Positions 54,023 through 61,380 of a stretch of 64,000 bases of DNA are shown here, one piece after another. The translations under genes were made by a program, and so were the position numbers. Below the pieces are notes generated by a model, which searched no databases, had not been told where the DNA came from, and saw only the letters and a list, made by a program, of their open reading frames with translations. This DNA is from Hyphomicrobiales bacterium (GTDB lineage Bacteria > Pseudomonadota > Alphaproteobacteria > Rhizobiales > Xanthobacteraceae). The stretch spans positions 62,001-126,000 of the forward strand of contig JACPOA010000016.1 in assembly GCA_016185205.1 (NCBI GenBank). Reading direction: 5' to 3'. Within the stretch, counting starts at the first letter, position 1. Each line of letters opens with the position of its first letter.

Positions 54023-54844
54023 TTAGCGCGCGAACCACTCCGGCACGCGCTTGAAGGCGTCGGCGCGCGCGTCCGCGTCTGTGCCGCTATGCACGCGGCC
54101 GGCCGGGTTCGGCGTATTGGCGATGCCGCTGCGTTCGTGCAGCGCCACGCCGGCGACGTCGAAATCGTGATAGGCGCGCGGATAGACCACGATCAGCGCG
54201 CCGGCGCTGCGGCCGCGCGCGCCGGCGATCATCTGCTCGCAGCTGGTGGCCGGCGTCCAGTCGTCGGCGCGCCCGATCAGGATCAGCGTCGGGATGCGCG
54301 TGCTCCAGGCCAGCGTGCCGGAGCGCTGGCAGTTCGGATAGAGCGCCACCGCCGAGCGGAAATCCGGGGTCTTGTCGCGCGCGGCGGCGGCGTGGCGGCG
54401 CACCGTCCACAGCGCGGTGGTGGCGCCATGCGACCAGCCGATGAGCGACACCCGGTCGGCCATCACCCAGGGCTGCGCCTGCAGCCAATGGCGGGCGGCG
54501 ATGGCGTCGTTGATGCGCGTGCGCGAGGCGCGCACGGCGCGCTGGCGCACCCGGCATTGCGAGGCGAGGGCGCGCGAGCCGAAACTGTCGGGAAACAGTA
54601 CCGCGAAACCGGCGGCCTGCAGGCGTTCGCCCCATTCGCGGTAGCGCGCATTTATCGGGGCTTCGCCCAGCCCGTCGCAGGTGTGCAGGGCCACGATCGC
54701 CGGAAATGGGCCGGCGCCCGCAGGGCGGTAGAGCATGGCCCGCAATTTCACCTCGCCGGAGGCAATTTCGACTTGCTCGGCGGCGGTGGCGCAGCCGGAC
54801 GTCAGCATCATGGCGGCGGCGATCCAGAGCAGCGGTATTCGCAT
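54023..54844 (-). CDS. Exported alpha/beta hydrolase (dienelactone hydrolase-like)
   Basis: This 273-residue alpha/beta hydrolase begins with a signal peptide (IPLLWIAAAMMLTSGCATA). The Cys in SGCA might be lipidated, but the lipobox is imperfect. The nucleophile Ser is in GWSHGAT (GxSxG), the Asp in IGRADDWTP, and the His in RAYHDFD. The pattern fits periplasmic dienelactone hydrolase-type enzymes. The ATG at 54844 starts the signal peptide. The substrate is unknown. It converges on xseA and is divergent from the DUF2093 gene. Confidence 0.8.
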   Translation of the reverse strand: MRIPLLWIAAAMMLTSGCATAAEQVEIASGEVKLRAMLYRPAGAGPFPAIVALHTCDGLGEAPINARYREWGERLQAAGFAVLFPDSFGSRALASQCRVRQRAVRASRTRINDAIAARHWLQAQPWVMADRVSLIGWSHGATTALWTVRRHAAAARDKTPDFRSAVALYPNCQRSGTLAWSTRIPTLILIGRADDWTPATSCEQMIAGARGRSAGALIVVYPRAYHDFDVAGVALHERSGIANTPNPAGRVHSGTDADARADAFKRVPEWFAR

Positions 54845-54977
54845 GGTGCGAGGCTCCGGCACGGGCAGCCATCTAACGCCTCCGCACATAAACGCGGCAT
54901 GAACGGCCAAAGGGTTTGCCTTGCGTGGCCGAACGACTATCTTGGGGGCCACCTTAAAGCCGTACCGGAGGCCACCT

Positions 54978-55202
54978 TTGCTCAATCGCTACGATCGCTC
55001 CTCGCCGATGAACGGCGAGGCCGAGGTGAAATACCTCGATGGCGATTTCCGCGTGACGCGGCCGGGCGCCTTCGTGCGCTGCGCGGTGACCGGCGTGCCG
55101 ATCCCGCTCGAGGAGCTCAAATACTGGAGCGTCGAACTGCAGGAGGCCTATGCCTCGCCGGAAGCGGTGTTGCAGCGCCGCCAGGAGAAGCGCGCGAAGT
55201 AG
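54978..55202 (+). CDS. DUF2093 family protein
   Basis: This 74-residue protein is of the DUF2093 family, short and widespread in Hyphomicrobiales. Its core is VKYLDGDFRVTRPGAFVRCAVTGVPIPLEELKYWSVELQEAY (shown in part: AVTGVPIPLEELKYWSVELQ). The start is a TTG at 54978, fixed by a CGGAGG site 7 bases upstream; no ATG is as well placed. Its stop (55200-55202) directly abuts the stop of lpxK on the other strand. Function is unknown. Confidence 0.85.
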   Translation: MLNRYDRSSPMNGEAEVKYLDGDFRVTRPGAFVRCAVTGVPIPLEELKYWSVELQEAYASPEAVLQRRQEKRAK

Positions 55203-56195
55203 TCAGCGGCGCAGCTTCGCCAGCACCAGCTTTTGCAACGCATCGGCTTCCTCCACCACCAGCGTCACCGGCAGCACATGTGCCTTGGCGGCGAGCGCCG
55301 CGAGCGCCGGCTCGCCCGCCAGGCGAGCGCGATCTTTCGCGGTGGTGAGCAGTGCCAGGCCGTCGTGCTCGGCCTGCATGATGAGTTCGGCGGCCTGCTC
55401 GGCGGTATAGCGGTGATGATCGGCGAAGGCGCGCCGCTGCGCGAGCGCGACGCCGGCCGCCGTGACGGTGGCGAAAAATTTGTCCGGATCGCCGATGCCG
55501 GCAAACGCCAAGACCTTGCGCGCTTGCAGCGCCGCAACCGCGGCGGGATCGGGCACGAGGCGGCCATGCAACACCGGTAAATGGCGCGCGGCGGCGATCA
55601 CGTCGCGCGCGCCGGTGTCGTCGCCGACCACCAGCAGGGCATCGCAGCGCGCAAGCTGGGCGGCGAGCGGCGCGCGCAAGGGCCCGGCCGGAAACACGCA
55701 GGCGTTGCCGATGCCGCGGCGGCCGTCGACCGCGGCAAGCGTGAAATCCTTGATGAGCGAAGCGTTCTGCAAGCCGTCGTCCATGACGACAACGCTGCAG
55801 CCTGCGGCTTTTGCTGACTGCGCGCCGGCGACGCGGTCGCGCGCAACGATCGTCGGCGCCACCTGCGCCAGCAGCAATGCTTCGTCGCCGACTTCGCGCG
55901 CGCGGTCGCTGTGGGCGTCGACCAGTTTGGGACCGGCGAGGCTGCCGCCATAGCCGCGGCTGAGACAGCAGGGGCGCAGGCCTGCCTCCTGCAACATACG
56001 CGCCAGCATCATGACGGTCGGCGTCTTGCCGGCGCCGCCGAGCGTGAAGTTTCCTACGCACAGCACCGGCAGTTCCGCGCGCGCGCTTGGCCCGGCCATT
56101 CGGCGCGCCGCGATGGCGCCATAGGCAGCGGCAAGGGGCGCGAGCAGGCCCGATGCGAGCCCTGCCGGACGCCACCAGAATGCCGGATCACGCAT
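55203..56195 (-). CDS. lpxK: Tetraacyldisaccharide 4'-kinase LpxK
   Basis: LpxK adds the 4'-phosphate to the lipid A precursor at the inner membrane. The 330-residue product has an N-terminal membrane helix (PAGLASGLLAPLAAAYG), the Walker A NFTLGGAGKTPT, then LSRGYGG and VVMDDGLQN. The ATG overlaps the waaA stop by 8 bases. It is the last gene of a pmbA-cysQ-DUF374-waaA-lpxK run. The gene order shows the usual lipid A set of the order. Confidence 0.95.
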   Translation of the reverse strand: MRDPAFWWRPAGLASGLLAPLAAAYGAIAARRMAGPSARAELPVLCVGNFTLGGAGKTPTVMMLARMLQEAGLRPCCLSRGYGGSLAGPKLVDAHSDRAREVGDEALLLAQVAPTIVARDRVAGAQSAKAAGCSVVVMDDGLQNASLIKDFTLAAVDGRRGIGNACVFPAGPLRAPLAAQLARCDALLVVGDDTGARDVIAAARHLPVLHGRLVPDPAAVAALQARKVLAFAGIGDPDKFFATVTAAGVALAQRRAFADHHRYTAEQAAELIMQAEHDGLALLTTAKDRARLAGEPALAALAAKAHVLPVTLVVEEADALQKLVLAKLRR

Positions 56196-57492
56196 GGCCC
56201 GCTCGCCGTCGCAGCTGAAGCTCGACCAGATACGGCTCGAGCGACTGCAAGGTACGATCGAGCGCGCCGCTTAAACCCTCCACGATGGTACGCGCGGCCT
56301 CGGCGACACGCGCGCGCCCCGCCGGATCGCCAAGCCAGGCGGCCAGCCCGGCGGTGAGCCGGTCGGCGTCATTGACCGGTTCGGCGCCGTGCGCGGCATC
56401 GAGCGCATCATACAGCTCGGCGAAATTCCACACATGCGGGCCGTGCAGGATGGCGGCGCCCAGTTTGGCGGGTTCGATCGGATTTTGCCCGCCATGGCGA
56501 ACGAGCGAGCCGCCGATGAACACGATCGGTGCCAGCCGATAGAGCAGGCCGAGCTCGCCCAGCGTATCGGCCACATAGATGTCAGTTTTCGCCTGCGCAG
56601 GCTCGCCGCGCGAGCGCTGCGCTGCCTGCAAGCCGGCGGCCTTGGCGATCGCGACCACGCCGGCGCCGCGCTCGGGATGGCGCGGCGCGATCAGCGTCAG
56701 CAGCCCAGGGAAATTCTTGCGCAGGCGGGCATGCGCCGCGATCACGATGTTCTCTTCGCCGGCATGAGTGGAGGCCGCCGCGATCACCGGCCGGCCGGCC
56801 AGCGCATCGGCCAGGATCGCAAGCTCGACCGCATCGGCCGGCGGCGCCGGCACGTCGAGCTTGAGATTGCCGCTGGTGACGACACGCGGCGCGCCCAGTC
56901 CGACCAGACGTCCGGCGTCGCCCGGCGTGCGCGCCAGGCAGAGATCGAACCGCCGCAGCAGGCTGGCGATGGTGTCCTGCAGATAGCGCCAGCGCTCGAA
57001 CGAGCGTTCCGACAGCCGGCCGTTGACCAGGATCATCGGCACATGGCGCGCCGAGGTCTCGATCATGACGTTCGGCCACAGGTCGGATTCCACGAACAGC
57101 GCCAGATCGGGTTGCCAGTGTTCGAGAAAGCGGCGCACGAAGCGCGGCACGTCGAGCGGCAGGAATTGATGGATGACGCCGGGAGGCAGCCGCTGTTCGG
57201 CGAGACCGCCGGAGGTGACGGTGCCGGTGGTCACCAGCATGTTGACGCCGCGGGCGGCGATGCGCTCGATCAGCGGCAGCACGCTCGCCAGTTCGCCGAC
57301 GCTGGCGCCGTGCAGCCAGACCAGCGCACCCTGCGGCCGCGCGATGCCAGCCTGTCCGCGCCGCTCCGCCAGCCGCGCGCGCAATTCCTTGCCGCGCCGC
57401 AGCCGGTCTGCCAGCAGCAGTAGCGCCAGCGGAGCGGCGGCCGCCGACAGCAGCCGATAGGTGCGCAAGCCGGCCGGCAGCGTTTCGCTCAC
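56188..57492 (-). CDS. waaA: 3-deoxy-D-manno-octulosonic acid transferase WaaA (KdtA)
   Basis: WaaA transfers Kdo to lipid IVA at the inner membrane. The 434-residue protein has an N-terminal membrane anchor (LLSAAAAPLALLLLAD), WLHGASVGEL with a His-Ala-Ser stretch, TTGTVTSGGLA, and the C-terminal sugar-nucleotide-binding GGSLVRHGGQNPIEPA. The GTG at 57492 overlaps the stop of the DUF374 gene by four bases (GTGA), which fixes it. It is between the DUF374 and lpxK genes in one operon. Confidence 0.95.
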   Translation of the reverse strand: MSETLPAGLRTYRLLSAAAAPLALLLLADRLRRGKELRARLAERRGQAGIARPQGALVWLHGASVGELASVLPLIERIAARGVNMLVTTGTVTSGGLAEQRLPPGVIHQFLPLDVPRFVRRFLEHWQPDLALFVESDLWPNVMIETSARHVPMILVNGRLSERSFERWRYLQDTIASLLRRFDLCLARTPGDAGRLVGLGAPRVVTSGNLKLDVPAPPADAVELAILADALAGRPVIAAASTHAGEENIVIAAHARLRKNFPGLLTLIAPRHPERGAGVVAIAKAAGLQAAQRSRGEPAQAKTDIYVADTLGELGLLYRLAPIVFIGGSLVRHGGQNPIEPAKLGAAILHGPHVWNFAELYDALDAAHGAEPVNDADRLTAGLAAWLGDPAGRARVAEAARTIVEGLSGALDRTLQSLEPYLVELQLRRRAGHA

Positions 57493-58196
57493 GGCGGAAG
57501 GCTCCCCTTGCGGTCGGCGATGGCGTAGGCGCGCACGGTTGCCCGGTTGAGCTCGCTCTCCACCCGCAGGCGCGCGGCTTCCAGCGCCGCGTCGTCGGCG
57601 TCGCGCGGTACATAGATCGCTTCGCTCGCCACCACCGCCACCCGGCCGAACGGCAGGTTGATCGCGGTGCGATCCCAATTGTCGAGCTCGATGCGCTGGC
57701 TGGTCGCGATCGCCCCCGCGTAGATCGGCCGGCCGGAATGTTGCGCCAGCTTGACGACACCGAGCCCGGCGACGCGCGCCACCTTCGGCACGTCGGCGGT
57801 GAGCGCGACATTGTAGCCTTGCGCCAGCGCCTCGAGCATTTCGGTGAAGGCGACGGCGCCGCCCTTGCGGTGGAACTCGCCATTGTGCGCGCCGGAACCG
57901 CGAATGGTGCCGATGCCCAGCCGCTCGGCGGCGCGCGCATTGAGCTCGCCGTCGCGGTGGCGCGAGATCAGCACCTTGGCGCGATGCCTAGGGTCGTCGC
58001 GCTTGACGAATGGCGCGAGGAAATGCTGGCCGTGCCACATCGTGATGATCGCCGGCATCAGCGCGGTGTCGTGGATCGTCGCCGGCTCAAAGGTCTTGCT
58101 GCTGGTGTGCCAGACCAGCCGCAGATAGCCTGCCGCCATCGCTCCGGCGGCGTCCAGGAAGGCGGGCGATCTGACGATCCGCTTGTATAATGACAT
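57489..58196 (-). CDS. DUF374 lysophospholipid acyltransferase-like protein
   Basis: This is a putative acyltransferase of the DUF374 group, 235 residues, membrane-associated. It shows MPAIITMWHGQHFLAPF with the His-containing motif, LISRHRDGELNARAAERLG and GIGTIRGSGAHN, and VALTADVP in the later block. Its genomic place with waaA and lpxK suggests a late lipid A acylation or a related step, but the family is not biochemically defined in rhizobia. The ATG at 58196 begins MSLYKRIVRSP. Confidence 0.85.
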   Translation of the reverse strand: MSLYKRIVRSPAFLDAAGAMAAGYLRLVWHTSSKTFEPATIHDTALMPAIITMWHGQHFLAPFVKRDDPRHRAKVLISRHRDGELNARAAERLGIGTIRGSGAHNGEFHRKGGAVAFTEMLEALAQGYNVALTADVPKVARVAGLGVVKLAQHSGRPIYAGAIATSQRIELDNWDRTAINLPFGRVAVVASEAIYVPRDADDAALEAARLRVESELNRATVRAYAIADRKGSLPP

Positions 58197-58283
58197 CGGA
58201 AACTGCTGTTGCGCTCTATCGGTTCGGATTGAATCGGCGGTCGGACCTAACATTTTTCCAGCGCAGGCGGGAAATCGGTTCGG

Positions 58284-59078
58284 CTACGCGAATTCGGGCA
58301 GGCGGTCGCGCACCAGTTCGATGAGCGTAGCATGGCGGGCGGGCCCGGCGGCAATCAGCGCGCCATGCACGACATGCGGGCGATTATAGCAAAGTTGCTG
58401 GCCGGTAAGATCGGTCAGCAGGCCGCCGGCTTCGTGCACCAAAAGGTCGGCTGCCGCAAGGTCCCAGTCATGGCTGCCGGGCGAGGCGAAGGCGGCATCG
58501 AGCGCGCCGTGCGCGACACGCGTGAGCCGCAGCGCGAGCGAATGCACCTTGGGCTGCGCCATGATGTCGGGCACGAGGCCCGCGAGCCTGTCGAGATAGC
58601 GTTTGGGACCGGCGAGCGTGGCGCATTCCAGCACCCCGCCGCCGTTGGCGGCGATGGCGATGCCGTTCAGCGTGGTGCCGGCGCCGCGCACCGCGAGGAA
58701 CATCTCGTCGGTCACCGGCGCATAGAGCGCCGCCAGCCGCGGGCGGCCGTCTTCCACCAGCGCCACCGAAATCGTCCAGTCGGCGCGGCCGGAGATATAG
58801 GCGCGGGTGCCGTCGATCGGATCGACGATCCAGGAGGTCGGCGCCGCGCGGTCGGGGAGATGGTCCTTGCTCTCCTCCGACAGCCAGCCGGCGCCGGGCA
58901 TGAGCTGGCCGAGCCGCGCGTGCAGCAGAGCATTGACCGCGATGTCGCCGTCGCTCACCGGCGAGTTGTCGTGGCCCTTGGTCCAGCGCTTGAACGGGCC
59001 GCGCGACGTGTGGCGCGCGAGTTCGCCGGCCTCGCGCATCACGGCTTCGAGTGAGGGGCGCAGCTCACTGTCCGGCAA
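58284..59078 (-). CDS. cysQ: Inositol monophosphatase family protein, CysQ-like
   Basis: This is a Mg-dependent phosphatase, probably the 3'(2'),5'-bisphosphate nucleotidase that recycles PAP from sulfate assimilation. Metal-binding motifs are SEESKD (Glu), WIVDPIDGTRAY and GSHDWDLAAADLLVHEAGG. Length is 264 residues. The TTG at 59078 is chosen because GGAGGG lies 8 bases upstream; an ATG at 59111 is possible and would overlap pmbA more. An inositol phosphatase role cannot be excluded. It is in the lipid A operon region between pmbA and the DUF374 gene. Confidence 0.82.
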   Translation of the reverse strand: MPDSELRPSLEAVMREAGELARHTSRGPFKRWTKGHDNSPVSDGDIAVNALLHARLGQLMPGAGWLSEESKDHLPDRAAPTSWIVDPIDGTRAYISGRADWTISVALVEDGRPRLAALYAPVTDEMFLAVRGAGTTLNGIAIAANGGGVLECATLAGPKRYLDRLAGLVPDIMAQPKVHSLALRLTRVAHGALDAAFASPGSHDWDLAAADLLVHEAGGLLTDLTGQQLCYNRPHVVHGALIAAGPARHATLIELVRDRLPEFA

Positions 59079-60429
59079 CGGTGAGGCCCTCCAGCCGCAC
59101 GGTCGGCGCATTGGTGCCGTAACGAAATTCGAGATCGTTCGCCGGCGTGAGCGTGCGGAAGATGTCGTTGAGATGGCCGGCGATGGTGACCTCGCTCACC
59201 GCGTAAGTGCGCTGGCCGTTCTCGATCCAGAAGCCGGAAGCGCCGCGGCTGTAGTCGCCGGTCACCATGTTGACGCCCATGCCGATCAGGTCGGTGACGT
59301 AGAAACCGTCTTGGATGTCGGCGATCAACGCCTCCGGGCTGAGGGGGCCTGCTTCCAGATGCAGATTGGAAGCCCCCGGCGAGGGCGCCGAGGAAACGCC
59401 GCGCTGGGCATGACCGGTGGTCATGAATCCGAGCTCGCGCGCGGTCGCGCTGTCGAGCAGCCAGGACCTCAAGCGCCCATCCTCGACCAGCGCCAGTTGG
59501 CGCCCCGCCACGCCCTCGCCGTCGAACGGGCGCGAGCGCAGGCCGCGCTTGCGCAGCGGGTCGTCGATGATGCGGATACCGTCGCCGAACAGCTTCTCGC
59601 CCATCTTGTCGCGCAGGAAGCTGGTCTTGCGCGCGACCGAGGTGCCATTGGCGGCGCTGGCGAGATGCGACACCAACGAGCCGGCGATGCGCGGGTCGAA
59701 CACCACCGGCACCTTGCGGGTCGAAACCTTGCGCGGATTGAGCCGCGCGATCGCGCGCTCGCCAGCGCTGCGGCCGATTTTCTCCGCGCTCTCCAGATCG
59801 GATGCATGCCGGACCGAGGAGTAGTCGTAGTCGCGCTCCATGCCGGTGCCTTCTCCGGCGATGGCGGTCATCGAGAGGCCATGGCTGGAGCCGAGATAGG
59901 CGCCGCGAAAGCCGTGGCTGGTCACCAGCACCATGCCGCCGATGCCGGCCGAGGCCGAGGCGCCGCCCGACTTCGACACGCCCTTGACCGCGAGGCCGGC
60001 CTGCTCGGCGGCGCGCGCCATGGCCTCGAGTTCAGCGACCGTCGGCAGCGCACGGTCGATCAGGTCGAGATCGGGAATATCGCGCGCCAGCAGGCTGGCG
60101 TCGGCGAGGCCGGCATATTTATCTTCCGGCGCGGCGCGCGCCATCGCCACTGCGCGCTCGGCTAGCGCCGCGCTGCCGTCGCCGGTGAGATCGTTGGTCG
60201 AGACCACCGCCTGGCGGCGGCCGACCAGCACGCGCAGACCGAGATCGTCGCCTTCCGCGCTCTCGGATTCCTCCACCGCGCCGTCGCGCACCTCGATCGA
60301 GAGCGACAGCGAGCGCAGCGCCACCGCGTCGGCGGCGTCGGCGCCACGGGCAAGCGCCGCCTTGACCAGCCGCTCGGCGCGGTCGGTGAGGGCGGTCTGG
60401 TCGAACAGCGAGGCGGCGGGTGCGAGCAT
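59065..60429 (-). CDS. pmbA: TldD/PmbA family metalloprotease subunit
   Basis: PmbA pairs with TldD to form a zinc peptidase that acts on unfolded or modified peptides. The 454-residue protein has the family stretches SIEVRDGAVEESESAEGDDLGLRV (in part: VRDGAVEESESAEG), GGMVLVTSHGF, and the C-terminal GMGVNMVTGDYSRGASGFWIENG (in part: NMVTGDYSRGASGFW). In PmbA the zinc-site HExxxH is absent, as here; TldD carries it. No tldD is in the window. The ATG at 60429 follows GAAGGAT. A copy of the 49-bp repeat lies just upstream. Confidence 0.92.
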   Translation of the reverse strand: MLAPAASLFDQTALTDRAERLVKAALARGADAADAVALRSLSLSIEVRDGAVEESESAEGDDLGLRVLVGRRQAVVSTNDLTGDGSAALAERAVAMARAAPEDKYAGLADASLLARDIPDLDLIDRALPTVAELEAMARAAEQAGLAVKGVSKSGGASASAGIGGMVLVTSHGFRGAYLGSSHGLSMTAIAGEGTGMERDYDYSSVRHASDLESAEKIGRSAGERAIARLNPRKVSTRKVPVVFDPRIAGSLVSHLASAANGTSVARKTSFLRDKMGEKLFGDGIRIIDDPLRKRGLRSRPFDGEGVAGRQLALVEDGRLRSWLLDSATARELGFMTTGHAQRGVSSAPSPGASNLHLEAGPLSPEALIADIQDGFYVTDLIGMGVNMVTGDYSRGASGFWIENGQRTYAVSEVTIAGHLNDIFRTLTPANDLEFRYGTNAPTVRLEGLTVAGQ

Positions 60430-60441
60430 GATGATCCTTCA

Positions 60442-60490
60442 GAGCATGATCCCGAAAAGTGGGTACCGGTTTTCGGAATAGATCATGCTC
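60442..60490. repeat. 49-bp dispersed palindromic repeat, copy 6
   Basis: This full copy reads GAGCATGATCCCGAAAAGTG ... TAGATCATGCTC, with A/T changes at the ends that keep the palindrome. It lies just upstream of pmbA. The remaining 237 bases to the DUF6101 gene include a short direct repeat (CGTCAATCATGC at 60564 and 60588) and no gene that I can see. Confidence 0.93.
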
Positions 60491-60727
60491 AAGCAAGATG
60501 GCGCCGAGGGCGGTGCGGTGCAACCGCCGATTTCGAACAATTTGCGCAGGGGCAGCAACACCTCGTCAATCATGCTTTGCAACGCGCCGTCAATCATGCA
60601 GCGCGACGCGCCCGGCATTACCCCTGGTTAACCGCGAACATTAAGCGGATTCCGACGTCTTTCCGCCATGGTCCTCGCAACGACCGGGCGAAATAAGCCA
60701 GGCGTTGGGAGAGTTTTGAGGCGTCAA

Positions 60728-61297
60728 ATGCGAAATGGCGGTTGCCCCGCCGGGTCGGGCCGCGCGTTGCGGCTCGACCCGTTCAGCCTACCCGTGCGTT
60801 TTGAGGCCAGCGATGCCGCGGCCGACGAGCGGGTGCGCACGGTCGAGCTCACTCGCGAGCGCGTGGTGGTGCGGCGATCGCTTGCCGGCATGCGCATGGC
60901 GCTCAATTTGCCGGTCTCGGCCTTTGCCGGCGTGGCGCTGCGGCTGACGGCGGGCGAGGGCGGGGCGCAAGCCAGCGTCGCCGTCGTGCTCGAACACAAG
61001 GACCCCGCGCTGGCGCTGCCGCTGTTCGTCTCGGAAGAGGCCGACGAGGCTTTGGCCGAATGGCGCTGCTGGGGCAATGTGCTGGGGCTTCCGCTGTTGG
61101 TCGAAGAGGACGGCGCCTTGTGCGAGCCGTTCGCGCGCATGGGCGGCGTGCGGTTGGAGCGGGTGCGCCCGCGCCGGCGCCGTCGCAGCGCGCTCAAGCG
61201 CCGGCGGCCCTCGATGCCGCTGCGCCGCGGCGTGACCAGGCTCACCGACGCCACGCCGGTGCATCGCGGCGAGCGCGAGATTATCGCCAGGAATTAA
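60728..61297 (+). CDS. DUF6101 family protein
   Basis: This 189-residue basic protein is of the DUF6101 type found in bradyrhizobia. It has LRLDPFSLPVRFEASDAAADERVR, a central VVLEHKDPALALPLFVSEEADEA (in part: VVLEHKDPALALPLF) and a very basic C-terminus (RPRRRRRSALKRRRPSMPLR). The ATG at 60728 is the likely start; a TTG at 60716 with a GGGAG site and an ATG at 60668 are also in frame. Function is unknown. It stands alone between pmbA and the hydantoinase gene. Confidence 0.7.
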   Translation: MRNGGCPAGSGRALRLDPFSLPVRFEASDAAADERVRTVELTRERVVVRRSLAGMRMALNLPVSAFAGVALRLTAGEGGAQASVAVVLEHKDPALALPLFVSEEADEALAEWRCWGNVLGLPLLVEEDGALCEPFARMGGVRLERVRPRRRRRSALKRRRPSMPLRRGVTRLTDATPVHRGEREIIARN

Positions 61298-61319
61298 TTA
61301 AAGTCGTGAGGCGAACTCA

Positions 61320-61345
61320 CTTCCCCTCTCCCACAAGGGGAGACG
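61320..61345. repeat. Hairpin repeat after DUF6101 gene
   Basis: CTTCCCCTCTCCCACAAGGG followed by GAGACG repeats the element after tadA (47614-47636), including part of its flank. It may act as a terminator between the convergent DUF6101 and hydantoinase genes. Confidence 0.75.
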
Positions 61346-61380
61346 AAAAAAGAGACGCGATGCTCCTCATCATGAGGCTA